DNA of 64,000 nt from Sipunculus nudus (GCA_026874595.1 CM049310.1:20314058-20378057), one strand, 5' to 3'; numbered from the stretch's first letter, positions 49,801 to 60,121 are shown. Numbers and translations are program-made. The notes: a model not told the origin generated them from the letters alone.

Positions 49801-50042
49801 TAATCACATTAGAAAAAATCTGAAATACGAGACCCTGTGTATCTAGTGTAGAGACCTACCCTTCGTTCCGGGGATGAGGTAGGTCTGTAGACGGCGTCCT
49901 GGTCACTGGAGGACATGGACCGTGAGGACATGGACCGACCGCGGTAGAAGAACCCCAGGCGCATGTTCTTGTGTAAAACTTTCCTTCCATCAAATGATAT
50001 CAGCTGATTCATGCTCTTTCCCCTCACATCAGTCACATGTAA
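39338..50042 (-). CDS. Multi-exon gene, C-terminal three exons, unknown product
   Basis: Three exons fit in frame: 50042-49860 (183 nt, phase 0/0), 46084-45957 (128 nt, phase 0/2) and 39596-39338 (ends in TAA). Acceptors ATTCAG, TTTCAG, TTACAG; donors GTAGGT, GTACGT. Visible protein: LHVTDVRGKSMNQLISFDG, then a Ser/Arg-rich run (RGRSMSSRSMSSSDQD); a second exon with VCWLQPTGIQS and TRAVLFPVRERFSEMFAIG; and a Ser-rich tail ending YDDRILYMNS. The tail looks like a disordered cytoplasmic region. A second acceptor 18 nt upstream of the last exon (39614) keeps frame and would add six residues. The upstream exon is missing: the exon at 52763-53023 ends in phase 1 and cannot join directly. I do not recognise the family. 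Confidence 0.7.
40192..41031 (-). CDS. Single-exon gene within an intron, 279 codons, unknown product
   Basis: Continuous minus-strand frame from ATG 41031 to TGA 40192, with a TATA box (TATATAAA) about 40 bases upstream. It begins MDFTPPLRVVVTSRKK, has a Tyr/acidic patch (YEDNLYDEVPDYQYQ), a basic middle and a hydrophobic-helical end (SSLTLPLIGDILRSEG, then MKLLRDLYPRLMINI). No signal peptide or membrane span. AAG|GTATGA at 40198 could be a splice donor in phase 0, but no phase-0 acceptor exon downstream fits, and the gene's host intron continues to an exon of different phase. It lies wholly inside the 6.4-kb last intron of the gene ending at 39338, same strand. Length and composition look genuinely coding; family unknown. 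Confidence 0.65.
   Translation of the reverse strand: MDFTPPLRVVVTSRKKPQHRQVPETKDRNTDAVRNVTNSGVALRGSSCPEPLPNGGTFLLEGTSVRHSNGVTSEYEDNLYDEVPDYQYQIHTLDSGHKLPFRLNALKCSDIVQYVTGDRDSVSPNGPPRSSYNGTRGPPKGQKFTANLTKLVERHSRLIIPRHRGHPRTTKTYRKYSCSSTDYCPSQKDLLNAIKNCEVKRRQSPELDESDWDTPLNFSSLTLPLIGDILRSEGVHESDVRGQMKLLRDLYPRLMINISNHCLQNIQHNRTLGSQAVKV
41069..41076 (-). promoter_or_regulatory. TATA box of the intron-nested gene
   Basis: TATATAAA on the minus strand, 38 bases before the ATG at 41031; would place the start site around 41040-41045. Confidence 0.5.
41077..42923. other. Intron sequence, no further exon seen
   Basis: Part of the last intron of the gene ending at 39338. Several short frames, none supported. 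Confidence 0.4.
42932..43319 (+). mobile_element. GGGGCGTCAAT MITE, copy with long TA tract
   Basis: Left end CAGGGGCGTCAATATAGGGG; right end AAAAATTGACGCCAATG. Same internal order as the copies at 24285 and 46553 (GATGGTCAATGTTATCATC, GAGAAT, TTGTAAATGAAATATA, GAGTCATCCCC). A (TA)n tract fills 43038-43100. The flanking duplication is not clean (GATTAAAT left; GATTTCAA right if the end is set two bases in). Confidence 0.75.
43320..45956. other. Intron sequence with poly-C tracts and a diverged direct repeat
   Basis: No exon seen. Two C-tracts lie near 44200-44216 and 44988-45006. About 90 bp near 43785-43880 (GCATACAAGCATGCAT through CTAGCAACTG and GACAAGGCTGCC) recurs diverged near 45220-45305 (GTATACAGGCATGCAT, CTAGCCACTG, GACAAGGCAGCC). 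Confidence 0.5.
46284..46345. repeat. (TA)n microsatellite
   Basis: TA tract preceded by a short CTATCTATC stretch. Confidence 0.95.
46553..46953 (+). mobile_element. GGGGCGTCAAT MITE, complete copy
   Basis: Left end CAGGGGCGTCAATATGG; right end reverse-complemented CAGTGGCGTCAATTTTC. Flanks GATGCTCC (46545-46552) and GATGCCTC (46954-46961) are an 8-bp duplication with two differences. Interior order as in the other copies, with two TA tracts and a C16-type run at 46911-46927. Confidence 0.8.
46962..49859. other. Intron sequence, no exon seen
   Basis: Between two phase-0-compatible exons of the gene ending at 39338. AT-rich, nothing recognised. Confidence 0.4.
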
Positions 50043-50087
50043 CTGAATACAAAATACATTCATATACTATTAATACAGGCTGGTGTT

Positions 50088-50640
50088 TCTTTATTGTATC
50101 CGCCAAAACAGAGTTTTGCGGATACTATGTTTTCAGCCCACTGCCGTCGCCGGCGCCGCCGCGTAGGTGTCCGGAGAACTCCTCCGTAACCACTGGGCGG
50201 AATATTACGAAACCCGGGATTATGTTCGGGTCACATGTGAACTGCTGCGCCCCGATTTAGTTTTGACCTCTGACCTTTCCTCTGCGCTCCGCTTCCATCT
50301 GTATGTCTGTTTTGAAACATTAACCCACATATCTCGAGAACCGTTTGACCGATCAGGAAAAAAAATTCTGCACAAATGTAGCCCTTGGATAGCTCTATAA
50401 TATACATAAAAAATGGTGGCGCCACCTGCAACCATTTTTGCACAGCGTCCATCTGTTCATCTGCCTTGGGATGAAATCACTCAAATCTCTGCATTGGTTG
50501 GACTTATCCACCTGAAATTTTGCATGTGTATACATCCTGGACAGCTTTCTTGATTTTATGACAGGTGGCGCCACCTACATTCACGTTTACGCCGCAGACA
50601 TCCAAGCTCATAACTCGGGAACCGTTTGACCGGTGTCTTG
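50088..50640. repeat. Dispersed repeat with GGTGGCGCCACC palindromes, left part
   Basis: Begins TATCCGCCAAAACAGAG and contains ATCTCGAGAACCGTTTGACC, CCATTTTTGCACAGCGTCC, CTGCC(T/G)TGGGAT-AAATCACTC and two perfect 12-bp palindromes GGTGGCGCCACC at 50415 and 50564 (149 bp apart). The same phrases recur in 51700-52320, so these are two parts of one repeat. Confidence 0.75.
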
Positions 50641-51699
50641 ACATTTCGGTCCCATGCCATTTCGGTCCCGGGGCCGATTGAAGTTTCGGTCCTGCCCATA
50701 TATCGCGTCTGCCAAATCGGTCCCGCTTCGTGAAGACGAAAAGAGATGTTCAATGCACAAATTGCATATACATTATTCAAGTTTCATTGTGAATGTATAT
50801 AGTCATTATGTTGTTGAATATAGAATGTACTATGTAACAAATATAATATTGATTCCCCCATTCTTCTTATTTTTTTCAGTTTTATGTATGATATTTACAG
50901 TCGTCAGAGTTACTGTCAAGTTGATCTTGTAATTTAAATTATATCCTTTCAAATAAAACCAGGGTTCCTTTGATTAAGGAAATATACATCGTTTTTGTTT
51001 TAACTATCAATGGTTATTTAATTTCAAATATAAATATATGTGTAGGCCTATGTGTATGCATATTATGTGTATACTGACCTATACATATATGTATATGGAC
51101 CGTGAGTCTGTAATAAAGCGCATTATCATCATCATGAAAGTTATATTTACTTTATCATTACAACACATGCAAATACCATCACCGTCAAGACATTTAAAAA
51201 GTGTAACACTCGTTCTTGTTATATTCGACCGAAGTACCTTTGATATAGTCACCTGCTATCGCAAATTTGTACTCGTCCGTATATAGCACATCAATAAACT
51301 TATAACTATAGCCTATTATATGTATATATGTTTATCGTTTGCTAATAAAAAAAAGCACAATGCCAGCATGAATTGTTATTACATTCAGAAATCGATGTAT
51401 TTATGAATGGGTGTGGCAGTACAAGTAAATTTACTAAACAATGGTTAAAACATGTAGGCTTATTGAAAATTATGATACGACCAGTGCTTTGTGAAGAATG
51501 GAGGCCTTTTTTACCCTATCATTATAGTGAAGTATCAGACTGGGGAATTATATAGATAGGTACATCTTTTTAAATAAATATTATGTATATGTCGTTCATA
51601 TTTACATATTTAGTTTCATATTTAGTTACTCTTAATATATAAATCAGTGATATTTAACTCAGACCATACCACTCTACAAGCTACTACTTGACTGTTTAC
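50641..51699. other. Probable insertion splitting the palindrome repeat
   Basis: The repeat stops after CCGTTTGACC (about 50631) and resumes near TTTGCATGTGTA (51710). The interposed sequence begins with a short tandem of CATTTCGGTCCC / AAGTTTCGGTCC / AAATCGGTCCC phrases (50640-50730), then AT-rich DNA with TATATA and an ATGG... frame that matches nothing. No TIR or TSD found. Confidence 0.45.
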
Positions 51700-52320
51700 A
51701 TCTCTCAATTTTGCATGTGTATAGATCTCACATAGCTCTTTATCATACGCAAAATTGGTGGCGCCACCTTCAACCATTTTTGCACAGCGTCCGTCTGTTT
51801 GTCTGCCGTGGGATAAAATCACTCATATCTCGGCAGTGGTTTGACTTTTCTGCCTAAAAGTTTGCATGTTTAGACATCTTGGATAGCTTTCTTGATTTTA
51901 TGACAGGTGGCGCCACCTACATTCACATTTACGCGGCAGACATTTAAGCTTATATCTCGGGAACCTTTATACCGATTGGGACAAAATTTTTCATGTGTAT
52001 TGATCTCATATAGCTCTTTATTATAGGCAAAACTGGTGGTACCACCTGGAACCATTTTTGCACAGCGTCCGTCTGTTTGTCTGCCGTGGGATAAAATCAC
52101 TCATATCTCCGCAGTAGTTAAACTTTTTGCATATGTATACAACTTTGACAGTTTTCTGGAATTTGTGGTAGGTGACGCAACCTACATACACATTTCGGCT
52201 GCAGACATCCATGCTAATATGTAACACACCTCACTCTATTTCCCCTTGCCACTCAATCCATGCCTCACTTCACCCGTCCCACTGTGATTTCGGCGGATAC
52301 ACGTAGTCGCTTGTCGACTA
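51700..52320. repeat. Dispersed repeat with GGTGGCGCCACC palindromes, right part
   Basis: Palindromes at 51757 and 51906 (149 bp apart) and a variant GGTGGTACCACC at 52035. Contains two further copies of the GCACAGCGTCCGTCTGTTTG and CTGCCGTGGGATAAAATCAC phrases, then ends near TTTCGGCGGATACACGTAGTC, which mirrors the TATCCGCC start of the left part. Confidence 0.75.
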
Positions 52321-52663
52321 CCCGTATTCTAGTTGAAATTAATTTTAGCAATAATTCTGGGTGGCCAGATAATGTCAAGTTAAAAATTCCCGTGTGTCAA
52401 ACTCAACTTTGTTTTTCAAAATGAGAACAAAAAATTTTTGTGCAACAAATTGAATATTAAAAAAAATATCGTTTTACAAATCAGTATGTTTAATCATGCG
52501 TTTGAGATGTGTTGGTTAATATATGAATATCAAAGTCTTATAAGTGATAAATCATTATACAGCTATAAATGCTCTATATATGCAAGATATAGAGTTGTCC
52601 GGTTCAAAGGAGACTGACAAAACACGGTGAATTTTACGTTCTTCGGAAGATGTATATCATGCC

Positions 52664-52679
<16 letters not shown>

Positions 52680-52714
<35 letters not shown>
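52680..52714. repeat. (GA)n microsatellite
   Basis: Pure GA tract, start near 52673. Confidence 0.95.
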
Positions 52715-52718
<4 letters not shown>

Positions 52719-52762
52719 ATTTAAAATAACGTTGGATATATAGTCATGGAAAACAAACTTAC

Positions 52763-53023
52763 CTTCTGGAACGTCACACTTCTTTATATCCTGACTATTG
52801 TTAATGGACCACGCGTTGGTCCGTCTGAGTAAACTATACATTGGCCAGTCTGTCCAACGTGGGTTTGATTTATTAATGACTCCCCCACCTTGGTGGTACA
52901 CTCATGGCTGTACACGTAAGAATATATCCATGCAAACTTGAAGGTTGTATTGTAGTATTCGATATTCATCAAGTGTTCCCAAGAGGCACCGCCTCTCCAC
53001 ACGCGAGCGCCGTAACTTAATCC
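52763..53023 (-). CDS. Putative exon of an unknown gene, one-base frame break
   Basis: Acceptor TTCTTCAG|GG at 53023 and strong donor AAG|GTAAGT at 52763. The first part reads YGARVWRGGASWEHLMNIEY and TTFKFAWIYSYVYSHECTT; the last part, in another frame, reads NKSNPRWTDWPMY, then RRTNAWSINNSQDIKKCDVP up to the donor. One extra G in the G5 run near 52880 would join them. The alternative frame, continuous with the donor but carrying one TGA, is less protein-like. Likely extracellular by composition (Cys, Trp, N-x-T/S). It ends in phase 1 and so does not splice directly to the exon at 50042. Could be the 5' part of the same gene with an unseen exon, or a separate gene. Confidence 0.45.
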
Positions 53024-53029
53024 CTGAAG

Positions 53030-55570
53030 AACACGTTAAGACGCAATATTGCCACGGAAAATCATTAATTGTTAATGAAATCTGGCTACCTGGCACCCAC
53101 CAGTACAACAGCCGGAGGATTAGGGAGTAGGAGTTAAGTAATTAATTATCGCCAGCCTCACATTATTTCTTACGTTAATACATAATAAAAGATAAAATCA
53201 TATAAATCTTGCGTGAGAGTTTTCTAATTTTTTCTACTTTATAACAAGGAATGGTGGAAATTGTGTTGACAATAAAATTATATTTGCTTTATATGGTAAT
53301 ATACTTTGCCTTTAGGGTCCCCGCAGCAAGTAAACAACATATTTCGGTGCATTGATTCCTGCTTTAATGTTTATTCGTGCTGATATAAATTTTGCATTCT
53401 GCACGTGACATGTGTAAGTTTCAATCACGAATGGTCAATGTGTATGGCTGCTCGACAGTTATAATTCCACACAACTCTCTCCTTTATATACACATGTATT
53501 TTAAAACATAATAATTATGATGATATTTACATGTATAACCAACCAAAGACCAAGCAATAATTATAAAATGTTATATAAAATGCATAATTCGCCGGCGGAG
53601 TCAATGATTAAGGGGTAACACGCAAGCAACACAGTACATTTCATTGATCATCTTGATGTCAGCTGTCACTTAACTTACCCATATAACTGTTCTCTTCCAT
53701 GAGGGAAATCAGTTTGGTATATAACCATTTATCACCCCATAAATACACATTCTGATTACTTCGAAAACATATTTTTGTCTCTAAGTAAACGTGCAGCAAA
53801 TACTATTGTAAATAGGAAATGCATTCAATGGCAGAAGTTATCAAATATAACATTATATACCTTTGCAATAAAATTAGAAAAAAATAGTTTAGGATTTTTT
53901 AATTCATGTAAAATGGTATACATGTATACATATTCACTTGCAAGCGGTATATACAATACAAAAGTTATAAAAAGTTGTTTGTATTAATGTTTTCCTTAAG
54001 TGCGTTGGATTTTTGTTGGTTATGAAGTAACTAGGATATATATTGCCGATGGAAAAAGTAAAAACTTTTCTTTGAACTGTTTTCTAAATTTTCGATGGGC
54101 CAAGCGATTAGAGTTGTGACCCTAAATGGTATTTTCTTCGGCCCCCTAGAAATAATAGAATAATCTTTTAGATTTAACAAATGTATATATATATATATAG
54201 TTGTGTTTGTGTTTCCTGGGGCCAAAACACCGAAAAGAACAAAGAGGTGAGTTTGACCGGGCATACTGCTGGCCTTGCCAATGTAGTTTGCTTTGTTGGC
54301 AACGGGGCAGAGAGTCTGTGTTGCGCGCGAGGGGTCGATCGAACCACCGATCGGCCGAGGTGTTTCCTCATGTGTATATATGACTTCCTTGTATCAGGAT
54401 ATGGCCTTGAAAGAGTCCCAGTTCAAAGAATTCCCATTTTACATAATATCCTTCGGCACGGTACACTAATGTACACCGGGAATCCATGCAAGAAGACGTG
54501 AAACTTTTTATGAGGGATTAACGCCAAAATTACAAGACCATGTTTTTCGTACATTCCGTATGGGCAGCCTATAAAAACGTTAGGCCTACATGAAAGCAGA
54601 AGTACAGAAATACATTCCATGCTGGTGTCTCCCCATGTTTGTCAAAATAAATCAAACGAGCGAAGGTTCACACCAACATTGATCAAGTTGGTGAAATTAC
54701 GTGATATAGTAGACTGAATGGGAAGAATACGTTTTGGTCCGTCTTCTTAATATATAGAATATAAATGCCCTGAAATTTAATTCTCGAAATCTGCGTAAAA
54801 GAACGTGTTTCGGTTCTCTTAGGTAAGGGATAAATTAAACTATGCACACATTTGAAAATTATGAATAATTGTATACCATTTTAAATTCATTTTAATCAAA
54901 ATAAATATTTTCCCCTAGTATAAGCCTATATAGTAATATGCCATGATCATTAGGAGTAGGGGCCTGCGTTTACGCAAAAAAACATCCTTTTGTTGAAAAT
55001 GCAAGATGCATAGTGAGGTACCATGTACCTGAAATATATGTTTATCAATTAAATGCTGAAATAGTATAGGCCTATATATATATAGTTATACATGTATACC
55101 ATTTTCATAATTTTTATGCAAAAAAAACTCCAGTATTGTAATCATGCAAAATTAAAACAATGGTTACCAAATGGGAATCGGATTCATTTTTGGACAAAAA
55201 ATCAGACATAGGCCTAAATGAAAATGCTATAAAACCTTTTAAAGAACATGCAAGATGCAGAGTAAGTACCGTATAACTTAAATATGTTTAACAGAAGTGT
55301 CTGCATATCGAGGAAATATTCATCAAAATATTACAGCTATATCATTTATTGCTATACGTAGGCCTATCATGTTTAAAAATATTGTTTTATTAGAATACTT
55401 TAATTAGAATAATGTCAATGATTTCGAATATATCATATTCATGAAGTTTATAGGTACTAGGTAGGCCTGTAGGCCTACATATATATACTCATACTCCTAT
55501 CATAATTTGCCTTTAAGATATATAGGCCTATTTAGGCCTATATTTTGTTATGATGTTCAGTGTAGGCATT
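53030..55570. other. Intergenic; palindromic AGGCCT-rich stretch at right
   Basis: No exon recognised. A GC-richer block at 54230-54380 contains GGTCGATCGAACCACCG, which on the minus strand resembles a pol III B box (GGTTCGA-CC), but no A box is placed correctly, so a SINE is only a possibility. From about 54580 the motif AGGCCTA recurs many times. Confidence 0.4.
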
Positions 55571-55575
55571 GACCA

Positions 55576-55610
55576 AGTTGTGGCTCTGTTTTGTAAACAG
55601 AGCCACAACT
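55576..55610. repeat. Perfect 16-bp hairpin, 3-base loop
   Basis: AGTTGTGGCTCTGTTT, loop TGT, AAACAGAGCCACAACT. The right arm plus GGGTCTA is identical to 18391-18411, so the hairpin marks the end of a dispersed element. Confidence 0.85.
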
Positions 55611-55779
55611 GGGTCTAACGTACGTCCATATCTAATTGGCAACCGAATAATGAAATGATACATTTTTAGATAAGATAATGATTTACAATAATGTCAAACA
55701 AATGTAGTTGTGGCCCGCAGCCAACTTCAACAAGTGCCAGCTAAACCATTGACCGCTCTACCCCGCACTGAGTAGGCCT

Positions 55780-56575
55780 ATAATTCCTCGATTTTCTACT
55801 TTTTTAAGTAGGCCTACTATTAAAAGGACCATGTTAATTCATGTCACCCACAGCAGTGTGGGATCACAGTGAATAACAGCCTGATACACAAGAACGATGA
55901 ATCGCTCTACAGGAAAACCATTCAATATGTGACTGGTTGGTGTGAGGAACACTACCTTCAATTAAATGTAAAGAAATCTATAGAAGTAAGTCTTTTATTT
56001 CAGGAGATCTCTGTAATTACCCAGTTGCTATTAAAAAATGAAGATGCAGATATTGTAGAAAATTATAAATACTTAGGATGTATTACTGACAGAAATCTGA
56101 ATTGGAAAGAACATGTTTTGAATCAATCCAAGAAAGCAAACAAAAGATTATATTACCTATATTATCTGATAAAGCTAAATATTGACAAAACCATAATTAC
56201 CATGTTTCAAAATTCAATTATATCAAAGACACAATTATAACATATCCCCTAGCTACATTCAAAGTTCAGTTTTTTACCTTCAGGTAAACGCTTAGATTCA
56301 ACATTCTGCACAACAACTCGTTTTAAAAAAATCTCTTGTGCCATATAGTATTGAACTTGTTAACTCGTAACCACCTAGAGATTTAATGTTTTGAATTATG
56401 TAATTAAGCTGCAGAACTATTTGTTTTATGATTTTTACATGCTTATTTTTACATGCATGGTCAATATGTTATGTGTTATTTTATGTATTTTTATGTATTT
56501 ATTTATTTTTATGTAATGAATTGCAAGTCAACAACAAATCCCTGGAACTGAAGGCTAATAAATGTTCTCTTATAT
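55780..56575 (+). mobile_element. LINE remnant (CR1/Rex1-group), RT end and 3' tail
   Basis: Plus-strand frame at 55869-56240 with NDESLYRKTIQYVTGWCEEH, YLQLNVKKS, VENYKYLGCITDRNLNWKEH and ANKRLYYLYYLIKLNIDKT. This is the thumb region that follows the YADD box in CR1-like LINEs (NYKYLGxxID, LNWxEH, KANQRLYxL). A short downstream stretch (VPYSIELVNS) and an AATAAA near 56560 suggest the 3' end. Upstream RT is missing (5' truncated). Confidence 0.85.
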
Positions 56576-56681
56576 AATTACATGTGAGTCCGATTCAGCG
56601 TAGTGCGAGTGAAAAAAAATAAGAGTACAAGTATCGGTAGGCCAATATTTTGTCATTTTAATCACCGGGTTGTATATTTCA

Positions 56682-57601
56682 GGCTGTGTGTAAAACCCGG
56701 ACGCCGGACGCCGGACGTCGGACGCCGATTTTACAAATACCGACATATTTTAATAACTACTCATCAAATACCTATAAAATTTCACATGGCCATTGTCCGT
56801 ATATAGATCTTTCATCACACAGAGTAACGTGAATAAATATGGACTAATTATAATTTTATTAACCGTCATTCATCTCGGACGTGAGTCGGACGTCGGCCGG
56901 ACGTCGGCCGGACGTCAACTGAAATGCAAGTAATTTGCAATTATGGTAAAATTTATCTGTGCAAAAAGTACTAAGATATACAGTTTTGGAATAAAAACTC
57001 AAGCACAGCCAATCCTAGGCTTAAATTTCCCATATTAATCTAGTTATCACCTATTTTGTAACACTCGGATGAAGTAGGGGGTTTATCAAGGGCTGTTCCA
57101 CAAAATAGGACACCCTTTCTGTCACACCTGTGTGACCCCAGAGGGCGCTCGTGTCTGTTCCATGTGCATTTTTAATAATCATAATTAATAATTAAAAATT
57201 AAAATAAAAAAATATTAAAAATATCATTTCAAATTTATACATTTTCAACAATAATAATGATGATGATAGTAATAATAATGATATTAATAATAATAGCAAT
57301 TATAATAATAAAAAATAACAACTTTTGATAATAATAGTTATTATAATCAAACTACAATGCCAACTTTAGCCAGACTTTTTTCTGTACCTCAGCCAGTTAC
57401 TCTGACCCGCCAAAGTTATACTGAAGGGTTTACCTCAGGTGTTACAGAAATTGCTAATTACATCACTAATTCATATAAAAACAGGAGGTACAGGTACATA
57501 CTTGGTATATGCTTCATGTCAGTACTTTACATGGTTAACTGGAGCAGACAAATCCTGCTCAGTTGTGCATGTCGCCTGAAAAACCCAATCTATGAAATTT
57601 C

Positions 57602-57652
<51 letters not shown>

Positions 57653-58391
57653 GAGACAGACAGACAGAGAGAATGAGAAAATGAGAGAAAGAGAAAGTGA
57701 CAGAAGAGGAAGACACACATTTTTACCTATTATTAAAATATTATCACATAAATAATAATAAAATTATTGTTATTATTTTTATAACAAATAACAAAATAAA
57801 CTAAAAAAAATAAAAGTGTAATAATAGTTATACTTCATATACTTAATATTTCTGAGAGAGAGAGGGAGTGAGAGAGAGAGAAAGAGACAGGCAGGCAGAG
57901 AGAAAAAGTGAGACAAGAGGAAGACCCACTTTACCTGATGATAATAATATAATCACATAAATAATAATAATTTTAATTATTACAAATAACAAAATAAACT
58001 TGAACAAGAAAACATGTTATGAAAGTGATACTCCATATAAATAAGACGGAGTAGTGCGGGATGGTGTGCATCTGACACGAGACAGCAACTGAAGATTATG
58101 GCAGAATATACGAGAGGCTGTATTTTATTAGTTCTGTTTTTAGCCATTATTATATTTCTGTGTATATATGTCAGGGATATTTCTGATGTTTTCATTCGTA
58201 ACAGTATACACTTTGTCTTTTTATATACTTTTCATGTATATATTTGATCTGTATGTTAATTAAGGTTTTCTTGAACAGGTTCCAGCCTTCTTTTCTTCTT
58301 ATTTTATATTCCGAAAAAAAAATTGAGCTTGAAACATTCAATAAATAAATAAATTAATATTCAATATTAAATATTAACGTCTCCCAGTTCT

Positions 58392-58456
<65 letters not shown>

Positions 58457-58999
58457 AAAAAATTTTCCTTGCAAATGAGAGTAAAAAATGGGAATAAATT
58501 TCAAGACCTAGAGACCTAGAGTTAAAAATGTGCGCATTGAAAATGCACGAGCGCCCCCTGGGGTCACACAGGTGTGACAGAAAGGGTGTCCTATTTTGTG
58601 GAACAGCCCTTGATAAACCCCCTACTTCATCCGAGTGTTACAAAATAGGTGATAACTAGATTAATATGGGAAATTTAAGCCTAGGATTGGCTGTGCTTGA
58701 GTTTTTATTCCAAAACTGTATATCTTAGTACTTTTTGCACAGATAAATTTTACCATAATTGCAAATTACTTGCATTTCAGTTGACGTCCGGCCGACGTCC
58801 GACTCACGTCCGAGATGAATGACTGTTAATAAAATTATTATTAGTCAATATTTATTCACGTTACTCTGTGTGATCAAAGATCTATTTACGGACAATGGCC
58901 ATGTGAAATTTTATAGGTATTTGATGAGTAGTTATTAAAATATGTCGATATTTGTAAAATCGGCGTCCGACGTCCGGCGTCCGGGTTTTACACACAGCC
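56682..58999. mobile_element. Mutator-like element with about 450-bp inverted repeats
   Basis: Ends GGCTGTGTGTAAAACCCGG and its reverse complement. Perfect 9-bp TSD TATATTTCA at 56673-56681 and 59000-59008. The arms (56682 to about 57153, and about 58547 to 58999) are nearly identical in reverse complement, down to the GAGGGCGCTCGTG block; the left arm has extra copies of CGGACGCCGGACGTC-type heptamers. Long TIRs with a 9-bp TSD are the hallmark of MULEs. The 1.4-kb interior has no transposase; it is AT- and GA-rich, with a roughly 205-bp tandem duplication (GACAAGAGGAAGAC and AACAAATAACAAAATAAACT occur near 57705/57910 and 57782/57980) and a (TA)n tract near 58396-58450. Non-autonomous. Confidence 0.92.
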
Positions 59000-59008
59000 T
59001 ATATTTCA

Positions 59009-59637
59009 CGTTAATTCTTAATTATCGCCTAGTTTGACCCCCGTGGACACGTTTGAGAATGCAAGAGGGGAGTAACCCACGCAGTGAAGACGCCCTGTAC
59101 CCGGCAGTTGCTATGGTAATACCAAAGTATTCCCTACATGGGTATCGTTATTTATTTGTGCTTTCTTTGTCGTGACCTGCATTGCCGTTATGGCCCGAAT
59201 ATAGAATCCGGTCTTCATTTCCAAGATGGGTCTTAACTGACTGGACCGTCTCATTTTTGTAACGTATTCCGTCAAGAATATTCGGTCACACACACAGTTA
59301 GTCCATATTTGATTAAGCAGTAAGACGGACTGGCTTCACATGTTTAATCAGCCATATATATAACGTTACAGAGACGATTCCACCCTTGCGACCTCTGGTG
59401 GAGACACACGTAACAATATTATTTGTAGTAGCCTAATCAACATAAGCCATGACATGTCAGATGATATGACATCGACATGCCTCTTACTTCTCAATTACAT
59501 GAATCCTAACATCATTACGTCATACACCTATAACCTCGTCCATGTAGACCGGATTCTATACTCACTCCACCCTTTTCTGCATTATAAATAATAATTAGGT
59601 ATAAATAAAATACATGTCTTATAAGGTCAAAATAAAA
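59009..59637. other. Intergenic, no gene seen
   Basis: No exon or repeat end recognised. Confidence 0.4.
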
Positions 59638-59944
59638 AAAGGTATGGTTCTCAGGCACTTTTTCAGAAATCATTGCGGGCGGGCGCTTTTTTTATTTTAA
59701 ATTTTTTGGTATGTTTCGATAAATATGTCAAATAATAAGGAAAAAGCATGAAAATAACAGTTTTATTTTGCTAAATAAGTAAAAGCACTACAAAACAAAG
59801 GAAATTGTATGGTTTTATCTTCTTGAAAGAAATGTCGGAGCGCCAGCAGCTCAAAATTGGAAAGTTTTTATTGAAAATAAAAATAAAAATTTTTGATGCG
59901 GGGGTTTAAAATTGTTGCGGGCGGTGCCTGAGAACCATACCTTT
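59638..59944. mobile_element. MITE with perfect 21-bp TIR
   Basis: AAAGGTATGGTTCTCAGGCA plus C at the left is matched exactly in reverse complement at the right (59924-59944). Just inside, GCGGGCGG occurs at both sides in opposite orientations relative to the ends. Interior is AT-rich and non-coding. The target duplication is obscured by flanking A/T runs. Confidence 0.8.
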
Positions 59945-60086
59945 AATTTTTTTTGGCCTTAGCTCAGCTGACTATAAGTATTTAATTTATTCAAATCTGA
60001 AATTTAAAAATAAAAGCTTGAAATTAGGCTAGTTACTGATTTTTTTCTTGAGGCTCTATTGTAGTCTGTAGTCATTTGTACAGTTA

Positions 60087-60121
60087 TTCTCACAACACCC
60101 CCCCCCCCCCCCCCCCCCCCC
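60087..60121. repeat. Poly-C tract
   Basis: An uninterrupted C run of more than 20 bases, with an ACAC start, in the flank of the next gene. Confidence 0.9.

Noticed and set aside
54181-54501. 106-codon plus-strand frame near a GGTTCGA-type sequence
   Set aside because: Starts in a TA tract, has no domain; the B-box-like match lacks a correctly spaced A box, so neither gene nor tRNA/SINE is supported.
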